A stretch of DNA of 20,273 nucleotides from a virus. The stretch is from the IMG/VR virus record IMGVR_UViG_3300045976_000020, positions 1 to 20,273 of that record, one strand, 5' to 3'. Shown one piece after another: positions 8,184 to 14,941 of this stretch (the stretch's first letter is position 1; each line of letters starts with the position of its first letter). Under the pieces are notes generated by a model that was not told where the DNA came from, did no database searches, and saw only the letters and a list, made by a program, of their open reading frames with translations. Made by a program: the position numbers and the translations under genes.

Positions 8184-8527
8184 GATTGATCCTCCCTCTT
8201 TATGCTGATGCGAACTTCTAGTTCTTGTATAACACGTTCTGTTGCTTCAATGGCAAATGATGTTGCTGGAGGATCAAACAACATCCGAACCCGATTCGCC
8301 ATATAAGTTTTGACTAGATTCATGTTTCGATCGCCAGCAACATCGCCGTAGGCATCCCACGTGACGGTGTTGTCTCCGATCGAAAACCCACTTGTTGGGC
8401 CGACACCAAGACCGTTGAGAATCGAAAATACTGTGTTTATGTGAAGAATCACAGTATCGTCGAATGCGGTATAAGTTGGAGCTAGTCCAATAGCCTTCTT
8501 GATATCGTCGAGGATACTATTAGCCAC
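8120..8527 (-). CDS. Head-tail adaptor (gp6-like connector)
   Basis: A 135-residue protein with a helical N-terminus (SILDDIKKAIGLAPTYTAFD), HINTVFSILNGLGVGPTSGF, a TVTWDAYGD segment, and VKTYMANRVRMLFDPPATSF followed by ELEVRI. This matches small head-tail connectors that sit directly under the portal (HK97 gp6 / SPP1 gp15 type). It starts at GTG 8527, eight bases after AAAGGAGG. In most siphoviruses this gene follows the capsid gene; here it precedes TerL, between endolysin and the HHG-tagged gene. Family recognition is from memory of the pattern; the displaced position slightly lowers confidence in the exact role. Confidence 0.75.
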   Translation of the reverse strand: MANSILDDIKKAIGLAPTYTAFDDTVILHINTVFSILNGLGVGPTSGFSIGDNTVTWDAYGDVAGDRNMNLVKTYMANRVRMLFDPPATSFAIEATERVIQELEVRISIKREDQSWTDPNPQTTPPSGLCWWETL

Positions 8528-8551
8528 GTGGGATGCCTCCTTTCGAATGAA

Positions 8552-9427
8552 CTAGTTGACGACTCGAAAACCCCACTTGGCACCGAGCTTGGAGAGCGAA
8601 GTCATACCTGGAATACCATCGGCATCCGAACCGCCATATCCGAGCCGACGCTGCCAACCAGCGTATGCAGCCACGGTCATGGTTCCGAAAGCACCTCGAC
8701 CCCAACGAGGATCGGTATTGGACAGAAGACCCTCAAGAACCAGAGCCTTCTGAACCCAAATGACCTGCTCGGAATTCGTGGTCTTGCCCTGGGGCTTGGC
8801 CGGGTCCTCATGAGCACACATCTGAATGATGTGAAGCTGAATCGGAGGGGCATTGCCAACAGTGGGTCGCTGCGGAGGCGGAGGAGGCGGCGAAGAAGGA
8901 GTGGAAGGTCCGGGAGGAGCGAGAAGATTGTTATACTGAACCTGAACTTCTTCGACGATCTGCGAGAAATGACTCATCACCCAAGGACCAGGACAGTCCG
9001 TGGAAACCCAGTGCTGATGGGGGAAGATATTGTCAGCACTCGGACGCTCACCGATCACATGAACGAAAAGCCATGCGGCGAGACGAGCCGCGGACTTCCA
9101 TGTGGCTTCAGCGATCTCCCAAGAAGGATTCGCATCGGCCATCTCGATGCTGATACTCTCTTCGTTTCCATCGGTGTTGCCGGTTGCCCAAGCATACTCG
9201 TGAACGTCGACATACTGAGCGATTGCACCATGAACATCAACATCGAAATGCGCAGATGCTTCACGAGTTCGCCAAGTATTGAGAACGTCACCATGTGTAT
9301 TAGCCACCCCACCATTGTGATGGAAAGTGACAGAAGTCTTCTTAAAAGACTGATGAGTGACATGTCCAGTTGCACTCAATGCATTGACCAGATCCTCGAT
9401 CGGCTGGTCATAATTAATCGTAGTCAA
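8552..9427 (-). CDS. Endolysin: N-acetylmuramoyl-L-alanine amidase with C-terminal wall-binding domain
   Basis: A 291-residue lysin that should cleave the amide bond between N-acetylmuramic acid and L-alanine in peptidoglycan at the end of infection. Residues about 30-160 are an Amidase_2/PGRP-type zinc domain: the first ligand is His36 or His37 in VTFHHNGG, and His137 and Cys145 are spaced by eight as in T7 lysozyme (HQHWVSTDCPG). A Pro/Ser linker covers 171-187. Residues 190-291 (EQVIWVQKALVLEGLL; DGIPGMTSLSKLGAKWGF) resemble a peptidoglycan-binding repeat domain. There is no signal peptide, so export would need a holin, not seen in this window. The start is TTG at 9427 behind GAAAGG. Its place between the terminase-proximal HNH and the adaptor, rather than after the tail genes, is unusual. 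Confidence 0.92.
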   Translation of the reverse strand: MTTINYDQPIEDLVNALSATGHVTHQSFKKTSVTFHHNGGVANTHGDVLNTWRTREASAHFDVDVHGAIAQYVDVHEYAWATGNTDGNEESISIEMADANPSWEIAEATWKSAARLAAWLFVHVIGERPSADNIFPHQHWVSTDCPGPWVMSHFSQIVEEVQVQYNNLLAPPGPSTPSSPPPPPPQRPTVGNAPPIQLHIIQMCAHEDPAKPQGKTTNSEQVIWVQKALVLEGLLSNTDPRWGRGAFGTMTVAAYAGWQRRLGYGGSDADGIPGMTSLSKLGAKWGFRVVN

Positions 9428-9441
9428 GGTCTAACCTTTCA

Positions 9442-9849
9442 TTACCACAATTTTGTATCGCCTGGTCTACGTTCAACAAGAGGCTGGGGAAGTAGTCGCT
9501 TGTTGCCGTAGTGAATTGCGTTGTGTGTTTGCATCGTCACGGAGATCAAGTACTCTGGATCGAGTACACTTGGATTTCCATTGACTAGATCGTCGACGGT
9601 CATTGGATTCATGTGGTGTATGTAGACACGATCATAAATTTCATAACCGTCGACGCCCAGATCACATCCGTTGTCTCGCGAGATGATGTGATTACGAATT
9701 CGTTTCCACTGAGGAGACGAATAGAAGGCTTGATTCAAATACCGATCGAACCCAAAAGTCGATAGACCAACCGAACCGTAGAGAGCGAGGTACTTGAATC
9801 GATCTTCTATGTTGTCGAGCCTACGAAGTTCGGTGTACGACCTAATCAT
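9442..9849 (-). CDS. HNH endonuclease next to small terminase
   Basis: About 135 residues from the ATG at 9849, which overlaps the TerS stop (ATGATTAG); an upstream TTG at 9864 also lacks a clear ribosome binding site. The protein contains WKRIRNHIISRDNGCDLG, then YIHHMNPMTVDDLV, then THNAIHYGN, the ordered His-Asn-His elements of an HNH fold. HNH proteins encoded beside terminase genes assist TerL cutting in several cos-type phages (HK97 gp74 is the known example), so a role in genome cleavage or packaging is likely. The alternative, a free-standing selfish endonuclease, is less likely given tight coupling to TerS. Confidence 0.85.
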   Translation of the reverse strand: MIRSYTELRRLDNIEDRFKYLALYGSVGLSTFGFDRYLNQAFYSSPQWKRIRNHIISRDNGCDLGVDGYEIYDRVYIHHMNPMTVDDLVNGNPSVLDPEYLISVTMQTHNAIHYGNKRLLPQPLVERRPGDTKLW

Positions 9850-10186
9850 CGTAGGTGTTTTCAATTTCTAGAGGCTCGCGCCCTTGGTAACCGCGCATCG
9901 CATTGAGCGCGTCACGGTAAATTTCCTCCCGACTTTCTTGACTAGCTATGGCTGCAATTTTAACGGCAGTAAGTTCGTTTTCGTGGCGAAGACGTTCTTG
10001 CTCAAGCTTCTCTCGAGTGGAACCGAGTTTAAGGAAGTGAGTAACTTCTTGCGAGGTGGCTGTTCCGTTCCTTATTCGCTTCTCTACAAGGTCGTACGCT
10101 TGTGAAATCAGCTGACTCTCGCGACCTTCGGGAGTTGTAGCCGGTCGGTACTGTCTGGGACGGTCCCCCTCAGACTTTCGAGGCAA
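9842..10186 (-). CDS. Putative small terminase subunit
   Basis: A 114-residue, highly charged helical protein that starts MPRKSEGDRPRQYRPATTPE, continues SQEVTHFLKLGSTREKLEQE, and ends in acidic residues. I recognise this pattern (basic N-terminus, then a long Arg/Glu coiled-coil-like helix, then AMRGYQG) as a family repeatedly found first in the packaging module next to HNH and TerL. TerS binds the packaging-initiation site and hands DNA to TerL. It starts at TTG 10186, eight bases after AGGAG. The region just upstream is packed with palindromes and a G-quadruplex motif, fitting a packaging site. Without a search I cannot exclude a different DNA-binding role. Confidence 0.65.
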   Translation of the reverse strand: MPRKSEGDRPRQYRPATTPEGRESQLISQAYDLVEKRIRNGTATSQEVTHFLKLGSTREKLEQERLRHENELTAVKIAAIASQESREEIYRDALNAMRGYQGREPLEIENTYDD

Positions 10187-10220
10187 CTTTACAACTCCTT
10201 TCAGTGAGTTTGAACCAGAT

Positions 10221-10242
10221 GGGGTGGGGTTTAGGGGCGGGG
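10221..10242 (+). other. G-quadruplex motif
   Basis: Four runs of four G on the plus strand separated by T, TTTA and C, a textbook intramolecular quadruplex pattern with very short loops. It lies 35 bases upstream of the TerS start, so it is in the template strand of any minus-strand transcript reading into the packaging genes. It could pause polymerase, mark a packaging or cleavage site, or affect replication forks. Confidence 0.75.
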
Positions 10243-10252
10243 AAGATCAGAA

Positions 10253-10376
10253 ACTTTGCCCAAAAAGTCCCTCCGGGGGTATTTTTGGTGGCCAGGCGAT
10301 GCGTAGGGGGGTCTATATTTTCGAGACCCCTCCCCCTATGTTGGAACTCCTGGAGGACCCATGGACTGAGCAAAGT
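10253..10376. repeat. Nested inverted-repeat region
   Basis: Arms pair in order from outside in: ACTTTGC (10253-10259) with GCAAAGT (10370-10376); AGTCC (10266-10270) with GGACT (10363-10367); CTCC (10271-10274) with GGAG (10352-10355). Inside is a strong hairpin between 10304-10314 and 10324-10338, whose stem is nearly all G-C. The collinear order of the arms suggests one folded element, weaker than the neighbouring cloverleaf element. Confidence 0.5.
10304..10338. repeat. GC-rich hairpin inside the gap
   Basis: TAGGGGGGTCT (10304-10314) faces AGACCCCTCCCCCTA (10324-10338) across a short A/T-rich loop. The core GGGGTCT/AGACCCC is perfect, and the outer part pairs with a small bulge. No T-run follows on either strand, so a simple intrinsic terminator is not supported. 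Confidence 0.6.
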
Positions 10377-10405
10377 CATTTTGTTATGAAAGAAAAACAG
10401 TACAT

Positions 10406-10548
10406 GTAGCAACAGTTATGAAACGTTGAAAATCGAATTTGTAATGAATTCGAAAATCAACAACGATCGCCTATACGACCGTTCGCCCTATGACCTATAG
10501 CCCTGGTGGCAGGGTGTAGGGGTAGGGCGGCTTCATAACTGTTGCTAC
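10406..10548 (-). ncRNA. Cloverleaf-like structured element (candidate RNA or DNA four-way junction)
   Basis: A perfect 17-bp inverted repeat, GTAGCAACAGTTATGAA (10406-10422) and its complement (10532-10548), closes three hairpins that abut with no spacer: 10425-10461 (GTTGA/TCAAC and CGAATT/AATTCG with an A-rich internal loop), 10462-10483 (AACGATCG/CGACCGTT) and 10484-10529 (CGCCCTA/TAGGGCG plus inner pairs, loop GGTGGC). Only two bases join the closing stem to the hairpins on each side. In the middle hairpin the single mismatch becomes a G-U wobble when read as minus-strand RNA, which favours a minus-strand transcript. A T-rich stretch (GTTTTTCTTTC) follows on the minus strand and could terminate transcription. 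Function unknown; options are a structured RNA, a packaging or replication site, or an elaborate terminator. Confidence 0.6.
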
Positions 10549-10567
10549 CATACTGCAGATGCCATCA

Positions 10568-10810
10568 CTACAATGTGTAAGACACCTTGACTTTGGTGTA
10601 GAGGCCCGCGTTCTCAGCGATGATTGAATCGATCGCATCTTCGATGGCCTGGGTCTGCACCGAAGCTGGTAGTTCATCGGAAGTAACGACAACACGGGCC
10701 AGATAAGCCAACGTATTGTAGCCAGCTGCCTGGTCCCAAACATGCCATTCATCGAACTGTGTGGTTGGATCGAATGGATTGTCTCTTGTTGTCAGCATGT
10801 GTTCATCCAT
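10568..10810 (-). CDS. Small conserved phage protein of unknown function
   Basis: An 80-residue protein starting at the ATG at 10810, in a TGATG overlap with the stop of the polymerase-like gene, so translation is probably coupled to it. A further Met at residue 5 gives the sequence MLTTRDNPFDPTTQFDEW followed by GYNTLAYLARVV, a pattern I associate with small proteins encoded next to DFDGD-type phage proteins. It is acidic, with a helical C-terminal half (QAIEDAIDSIIAENAGLY). No catalytic motif is visible. Inference: an accessory subunit or regulator of the upstream polymerase-like protein, based only on coupling and co-occurrence by recall. Confidence 0.75.
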   Translation of the reverse strand: MDEHMLTTRDNPFDPTTQFDEWHVWDQAAGYNTLAYLARVVVTSDELPASVQTQAIEDAIDSIIAENAGLYTKVKVSYTL

Positions 10811-13497
10811 CACTCATCACCTGCTGCGATGTTGCGCTTCAGTGTAGTAACAGAGACGCCCATCATACCGGCGACTTCTGCTTGAGTGTAGCCATTCCGA
10901 AGCATGCTGATTGCTCGGGACTTCCTACCGCTATCCATGACGGCACGAGACTTAGGCGTGGCCAATTTCTTGACTTCGTCGAGGTCGGCGTGTTCAAGGA
11001 TCTGGGTAAGTTTGTGGGCGGTTAAAGCACCGGCTTGAATTGCTTCCCATTGAGTGGGGGTGATTTTGATGTCTTGCTTTTTGGCTCCCGTTTGATTACG
11101 CGCCTTCATCAATTCTCTGGCACGGAGCTTCTTGAGTTCAGCCTTGTCCAGATCTGGATTGGCCGCCTTCTTCTGCTCGTATACAGCGTTGCCGATGATT
11201 TGCGCTTGCCGCTCCAATGGACTGTTCCTCAGAGCGAGATTCAGAGCGGCTTCCAGAGATTCAACTTCATTCGCGTACTTGACCCGAGCTTCGGGAGAGT
11301 AGGGATGAGGTTTAGTTGCCAGCATCTCCCGACGTGCTCGATTTGCCAACTCCTTCATCCGATTCGAATAATCAGCATAAGTGAATTCGATCGGTGTTTT
11401 GGCGTCGGAAATGAGTGTTCGAGCGTCGTCGGTTTCAGCCAGCTTCTTCGACTTCTCCCTTTGAAGCTTAGGCAACTCCTTTTCTGTAACCACACCAGTT
11501 CGACTGTTCACAGTCCTTTTGATGTATGTTTCACCAGTGTAGTCATGAACCTTCGCACCCGTTACTGGATCGATACGGGTTCTACGAGCAGGAACACGAA
11601 TGTCGGAATTACCTCGAGAAATAAGAGTGGCTGCGCCACCACCTCGCTTTCCCTGATACTTCAGATTCAAGGCCGGAATGCCGTTGTCGATCGCCGACTG
11701 CTTGTAGTTCAGATTGTGCTTTTCGGCGTCGATGACCACCATCGAATGACGAATTGCTCTGGCAATTTCGTCGCGTGGTGCTCCCTGAAGCGTCATATCG
11801 GTGATGAGGTTGGAGATCTTCCCCATCTCGATACCCTTCGTCCTAGAGTCCATTCTAGGAATCGGGCTATCATCCGGAAGTTTGTACATCTGAGGATCGA
11901 AGTTCTTCAGACCCTCAAGTGTGGGTTCGGTTTTTACCGCTTTATTATTGTTGGGAATGACGAGAACGGTGTCTCCGTCGAAGTCAGCCCCAGACATCCG
12001 AGCTGCAACTCGGCTATTGATACCGACTGCATCTTTCGGATTCGTACCGAGAAGTTTCTTAGCTTCTGGGTTGCGGTTGTTTACCGTCAATTCCGGAATC
12101 TCAGAGATACTTCCATGAGGAAAGCGAACCAGGACAACTCGCTCACCGTTGTTGAAGTTCGGAGCGTAGATCTCCGTATCCTTCAACGATTCTACTGGAA
12201 GTATCACATGGGAAGCTTGACGCGGGAGAGCTGCAGCCTTGAGGTGGACTGCCGATGAATCAGCAGAATCAGCGTATGCCATGAGAAGACGACGCTTCAC
12301 TGTGTTGTTTTCCACAGAAAGAATATCGTCGAGCTCATCTTTCTTGTTGTCGTACGCTGTCCCAAGCTGCTTTTTGGCCAATGCATTACTCTGCTTCGAC
12401 AGCATCTGAGAAGAAAGAGTTTTCGACCACTCTTCCCAATCGCCCTCTTCGTTGACGATGTTCATCACGGAGGTGAGACGCTGCTTACCCTTCGAGTCAC
12501 GTTCTCCGATCTGATGATCGATGGTCGCGCCAAACGGATTTTCGGCATCGTCCTTCATTGGCTTCATTGCGTCGAGTTTGTTACCCGTCGAGCTTTTGTT
12601 CGTGTTGAACATCAAATCGACGCCAGGAGGCAGGTCCTCTTTGTAGACGGCCATACCTTTGAGGTAGTGGGTTCCGTCAACCGCAATACGAACCTGGGCG
12701 TATCGAGCATTACCCAGAGAGACATCCTTCACTCCAGGACGAACATAAATGACTCCGTCTGCTTTGGAACCACCCTGTTCTGCGTATCGAACAGCGACTC
12801 TTTTAGAGTCGATCGACATCGGAGGAAGAATTCGATCGTAGGTGCGACCACCATCTTGGGAGTACGTTCGAACCTGTTGGATCTTGTCCCGATTCGCGTA
12901 CACTTCCTGATACGGGGTATCAGGAGCGGCCAAGACCTTGACGGTCGTGTATTTACCCGTTCCCAACTGCTCGATCTTGACGTAGTGCACCGTATAGCCT
13001 TCGTCTTGAAGGCGGGCAACGGCATTGCCGAGCTTAGTCGATGTGACTCCGAGATGACGTTCAACTCCAGAGCCGATATCGACATACTTCTTTTCTTCGA
13101 CAACGTCTTTGAGCATGTTCGCAGTCGCTTGCGTGACGTTGGCTTTGTCTATCTCACCGGGCTTCAGAAGAGCTCGAACTGAAGATTCATTGATACCCAT
13201 ACGTTCGCCAATGGCGACGTTCGAATATCCTTTGTTCTTCAGTCGTTGCGCCATGAGAATGTCAGCTTGTTTCTTCTGCTCATTCGCTATGGTGTTTGTG
13301 TTCCGAAGATCGCTGGTGTTCATGTCGAAAGCTTTGGCGATTTCGGTTTCACTCAAGCCTTTGTCTCGAAGATCCTTGACCATTCCGAGGAAGGTTCGTG
13401 CACGCGTTTCGGGATCTTCACCAGAACCCCAAGGATAGCGACCAGACCTACGAAGAATCCCGTAGTGGGCAAGGTAGTCTTCTGCGTCAATCTCCAC
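10810..13497 (-). CDS. Putative single-chain DPBB RNA polymerase (YonO-like) with HTH motifs and N-terminal tag
   Basis: 895 residues. Residues 502-515 (SGADFDGDTVLVIP) contain DFDGD (505-509), the metal-binding catalytic signature of RNA polymerase beta' and YonO-like phage polymerases, preceded by VVLVRFPHGS (454-463), which resembles beta' upstream of its active site. Residues about 276-300 (THYLKGMAVYKEDLPPGVDL onward) resemble the beta-subunit segment NKGVxSK...EDMP...D, with candidate Lys280 and Lys286. Helix-turn-helix motifs lie near 46-66, 88-111 and 866-890. Residues 11-26 (HYGILRRSGRYPWGSG) form a tag like that of the gene at 7761-8183. It starts at GTG 13497, seven bases after GGGAAGG. 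Size is close to YonO (about 900). Inference: it transcribes phage genes, perhaps from within the virion. A DNA-binding regulator that kept only the fold is the main alternative. Confidence 0.75.
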   Translation of the reverse strand: MEIDAEDYLAHYGILRRSGRYPWGSGEDPETRARTFLGMVKDLRDKGLSETEIAKAFDMNTSDLRNTNTIANEQKKQADILMAQRLKNKGYSNVAIGERMGINESSVRALLKPGEIDKANVTQATANMLKDVVEEKKYVDIGSGVERHLGVTSTKLGNAVARLQDEGYTVHYVKIEQLGTGKYTTVKVLAAPDTPYQEVYANRDKIQQVRTYSQDGGRTYDRILPPMSIDSKRVAVRYAEQGGSKADGVIYVRPGVKDVSLGNARYAQVRIAVDGTHYLKGMAVYKEDLPPGVDLMFNTNKSSTGNKLDAMKPMKDDAENPFGATIDHQIGERDSKGKQRLTSVMNIVNEEGDWEEWSKTLSSQMLSKQSNALAKKQLGTAYDNKKDELDDILSVENNTVKRRLLMAYADSADSSAVHLKAAALPRQASHVILPVESLKDTEIYAPNFNNGERVVLVRFPHGSISEIPELTVNNRNPEAKKLLGTNPKDAVGINSRVAARMSGADFDGDTVLVIPNNNKAVKTEPTLEGLKNFDPQMYKLPDDSPIPRMDSRTKGIEMGKISNLITDMTLQGAPRDEIARAIRHSMVVIDAEKHNLNYKQSAIDNGIPALNLKYQGKRGGGAATLISRGNSDIRVPARRTRIDPVTGAKVHDYTGETYIKRTVNSRTGVVTEKELPKLQREKSKKLAETDDARTLISDAKTPIEFTYADYSNRMKELANRARREMLATKPHPYSPEARVKYANEVESLEAALNLALRNSPLERQAQIIGNAVYEQKKAANPDLDKAELKKLRARELMKARNQTGAKKQDIKITPTQWEAIQAGALTAHKLTQILEHADLDEVKKLATPKSRAVMDSGRKSRAISMLRNGYTQAEVAGMMGVSVTTLKRNIAAGDE

Positions 13498-13512
13498 AAC
13501 GAAGCCTTCCCA

Positions 13513-14070
13513 CTAGATGGAATCCTTCTTGAGTTCATCGATCTGTTTGCTGAAGGTGACTATCTTGTCCATGATATAGACAATGAACTCATCTTCTGGC
13601 GTATAGATTCGAACCTCATCATTCTGGTAGATGCGAAGTTCCATCTCGATCTCATACGGCTTGAACCCGTACTCAAGACAGAACAGAGCTGCGTAGACTT
13701 CCAGCTGTTTCTCGGATGCTTTTACGACTCCGCTTTTATAATCATGAATCCGAAGTTTGTCTCTCCAGAAACTAATCGTATCGGCAGTGCCGTAACAGTT
13801 GTCAGAATAGAACAGTACTTGTTCGGGCACCATCTTGAATCCGATGGCGTCGTTCACGTACTGATTAATCGTCGCAGGAGTATCAGGAAGCCTCACGCCG
13901 AGACGAATGGCTTCCTTTGCCAGGTTGTGCAAAGCAACGCCTCTACGGGCCGCCTGTGACGTTTGGAACGCCCTAACCAGCTTATCATCCTCGTAGTTGA
14001 TCCAGTGATAGTTACTGGCGCTGAGAAAGGCGTGCGTTCCTTCTAGGTTCGAGTGCCTGTTGAAGAGCAC
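13513..14070 (-). CDS. RecB/Cas4-like PD-(D/E)XK nuclease
   Basis: A 185-residue nuclease. Motifs in order: His48 in ALHNLAKEAI, Asp97 in GTADTISF, Asp110-x-Lys112 in HDYKSG, and Gln122 in KQLEVYAALF. That His, Asp, Asp-x-Lys, Gln-Tyr set is the RecB/Cas4-type exonuclease signature, so the metal-binding site looks intact. The four Cys of Cas4 iron-sulfur proteins are not visible. It starts at GTG 14070, seven bases after AGGAA, overlapping the VRR-NUC gene by 59 bases, and is followed 15 bases later by the polymerase-like gene. Likely role: DNA end processing in phage replication or recombination, or host DNA degradation. Confidence 0.85.
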   Translation of the reverse strand: MLFNRHSNLEGTHAFLSASNYHWINYEDDKLVRAFQTSQAARRGVALHNLAKEAIRLGVRLPDTPATINQYVNDAIGFKMVPEQVLFYSDNCYGTADTISFWRDKLRIHDYKSGVVKASEKQLEVYAALFCLEYGFKPYEIEMELRIYQNDEVRIYTPEDEFIVYIMDKIVTFSKQIDELKKDSI

Positions 14071-14332
14071 GAAGTATTTCCTGTTCGTTCGAAGGGCAGA
14101 TGAATGCGGCGAACGACATCCTGTTCAACATCTCGACATAATAGTCTTGATTCGGTTGAAGAGGCGATCTCGCACTCGCTTTGACTTCGAGCATTGCCCA
14201 GCGTTCTCCATAGAAGATGGAGATATCCGGGATCCCCTGAAGGTAGTCGGTGTCGTTCTTGAGGATGACACATCCCGGAAACAAGTTGCGAAGTTTTTTG
14301 ATCAGCTTCGCTTGATAATCTCGTTCCAGCAA
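14012..14332 (-). CDS. VRR-NUC domain nuclease
   Basis: A 106-residue stand-alone VRR-NUC protein, a PD-(D/E)XK subclass that cuts branched DNA. It begins MLERDYQAKLIKKLRNLFPG, then VILKND, the active-site pattern GIPDISIFY...MLEVKAS (Asp near residue 36; Glu-x-Lys near 49-51), then the conserved PNQDYYVEML. Length is typical of phage members that act with SF2 helicases on replication or recombination intermediates. It starts at TTG 14332, seven bases after AAAGGAG. It heads a run with the Cas4-like nuclease and polymerase-like gene; a possible promoter lies just upstream. Confidence 0.9.
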   Translation of the reverse strand: MLERDYQAKLIKKLRNLFPGCVILKNDTDYLQGIPDISIFYGERWAMLEVKASARSPLQPNQDYYVEMLNRMSFAAFICPSNEQEILRALQQALEPRRNARLSQRQ

Positions 14333-14386
14333 GGATGTACTCCTTTCACGACCGAGTACTGAAAGCTTATTCTATCCCTTCTATCA

Positions 14387-14416
14387 TATCCCACGATTTT
14401 GAGACGACTTAATATC
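14387..14416 (-). promoter_or_regulatory. Possible promoter ahead of the nuclease/polymerase genes
   Basis: On the minus strand, TTAAGT (-35-like) is followed 18 bases later by TATGAT (-10-like; five of six match TATAAT), about 55 bases upstream of the VRR-NUC start. The -35 match is weak. It sits in the only gap between the HNH-type and VRR-NUC genes. Confidence 0.3.
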
Positions 14417-14426
14417 TGCGCGTAGA

Positions 14427-14918
14427 TCAATCCAATCTTGTGAACTTCTGTTCGGTTGGCCATACTTCGGTACCGTTGCAAATCGACAAGAGAACATCGA
14501 CTTGCAACAAGCCAAATTTCTTTACAGCATTCCACGGATTGTAAAACTGCTCATGAGTATTAAGTTCTTCGATGGGGTAGTAGTCATCGAAGTGTGCTTC
14601 CTTCAATTGCTGGAAGTACTTGGTGGCGAACCAACGAGGTCTCCAAACCAAGTTGGCCGCACGATTGTTGAATCGATCCCCGTCGAGATTGATCGGACAA
14701 TCAAAAGTTGGCAGTTTCTTTTCGACGAAAGCGGATGCCACAAGAACACTAACCGCTCTCTTGTACTGAATCCGATTCCTAGTGAGTCCAACGTGAACAA
14801 TCCCCGTCTGGTTCACCATCATAGCCATAAGCTTATCGGATTCATCATTTCGGATGAAACCCTCACTGCTTACGGAATAGCCTGGAAAGGCTGATATTGG
14901 ACGCCACTCACTGAGCAT
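14427..14918 (-). CDS. NUMOD4/HNH-type endonuclease-like protein, active-site His apparently replaced
   Basis: A 163-residue protein. Residues 5-24 (WRPISAFPGYSVSSEGFIRN) match the NUMOD4 DNA-binding motif of HNH homing endonucleases. Then VSVLVASAF and, at 73-91, the HNH core DCPINLDGDRFNNRAANL. The usual core reads NHxDGDxxNN...NL; here the His position is Asn77 (NLDGD), so catalysis may be lost or altered. The C-terminal part (NPWNAVKKFGLLQVDVLLSI) could be a further DNA-binding helix pair. It starts at ATG 14918 without a strong ribosome binding site, and a hairpin (14942-14962) lies just upstream. Likely a homing-type endonuclease relative, or one repurposed as a DNA-binding protein. Confidence 0.75.
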   Translation of the reverse strand: MLSEWRPISAFPGYSVSSEGFIRNDESDKLMAMMVNQTGIVHVGLTRNRIQYKRAVSVLVASAFVEKKLPTFDCPINLDGDRFNNRAANLVWRPRWFATKYFQQLKEAHFDDYYPIEELNTHEQFYNPWNAVKKFGLLQVDVLLSICNGTEVWPTEQKFTRLD

Positions 14919-14941
14919 GGAATGCGTTCTCTCTTTCCTTT

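Larger units (their letters stand above)
10187..10567. other. Structured non-coding gap between polymerase/replication and packaging modules
   Basis: About 380 bases without a credible gene. From left to right they hold a G-quadruplex motif (10221-10242), a nested inverted-repeat region (10253-10376) with a strong C/G hairpin (10304-10338), a GTTATGAA direct repeat (10383-10390 and 10415-10422), and a cloverleaf-like element (10406-10548). Short open frames across the gap on both strands cross these repeats and have no convincing ribosome binding site. The position directly ahead of TerS fits a pac or cos region, a late-transcription control region, or a structured RNA gene. I could not identify a sure promoter. 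Confidence 0.7.

Noticed and set aside
10304-10338. The GC-rich hairpin as an intrinsic terminator
   Set aside because: No U-tract follows the stem on either strand; treated as part of a larger folded region.
10170-10412. Short open frames over the 10187-10567 gap (80 codons on minus, about 61 codons on plus)
   Set aside because: They cross the quadruplex and hairpin repeats, lack good ribosome binding sites, and the minus frame overlaps the small terminase start in another frame.
11035-12258. A 407-codon plus-strand frame opposite the polymerase-like gene
   Set aside because: Antisense to the DFDGD protein, with no recognisable motif or convincing ribosome binding site.
14302-14535. A 77-codon minus-strand frame between the HNH-type and VRR-NUC genes
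   Set aside because: It overlaps both neighbours and the promoter-like gap; each neighbour has a recognised family and a better start.
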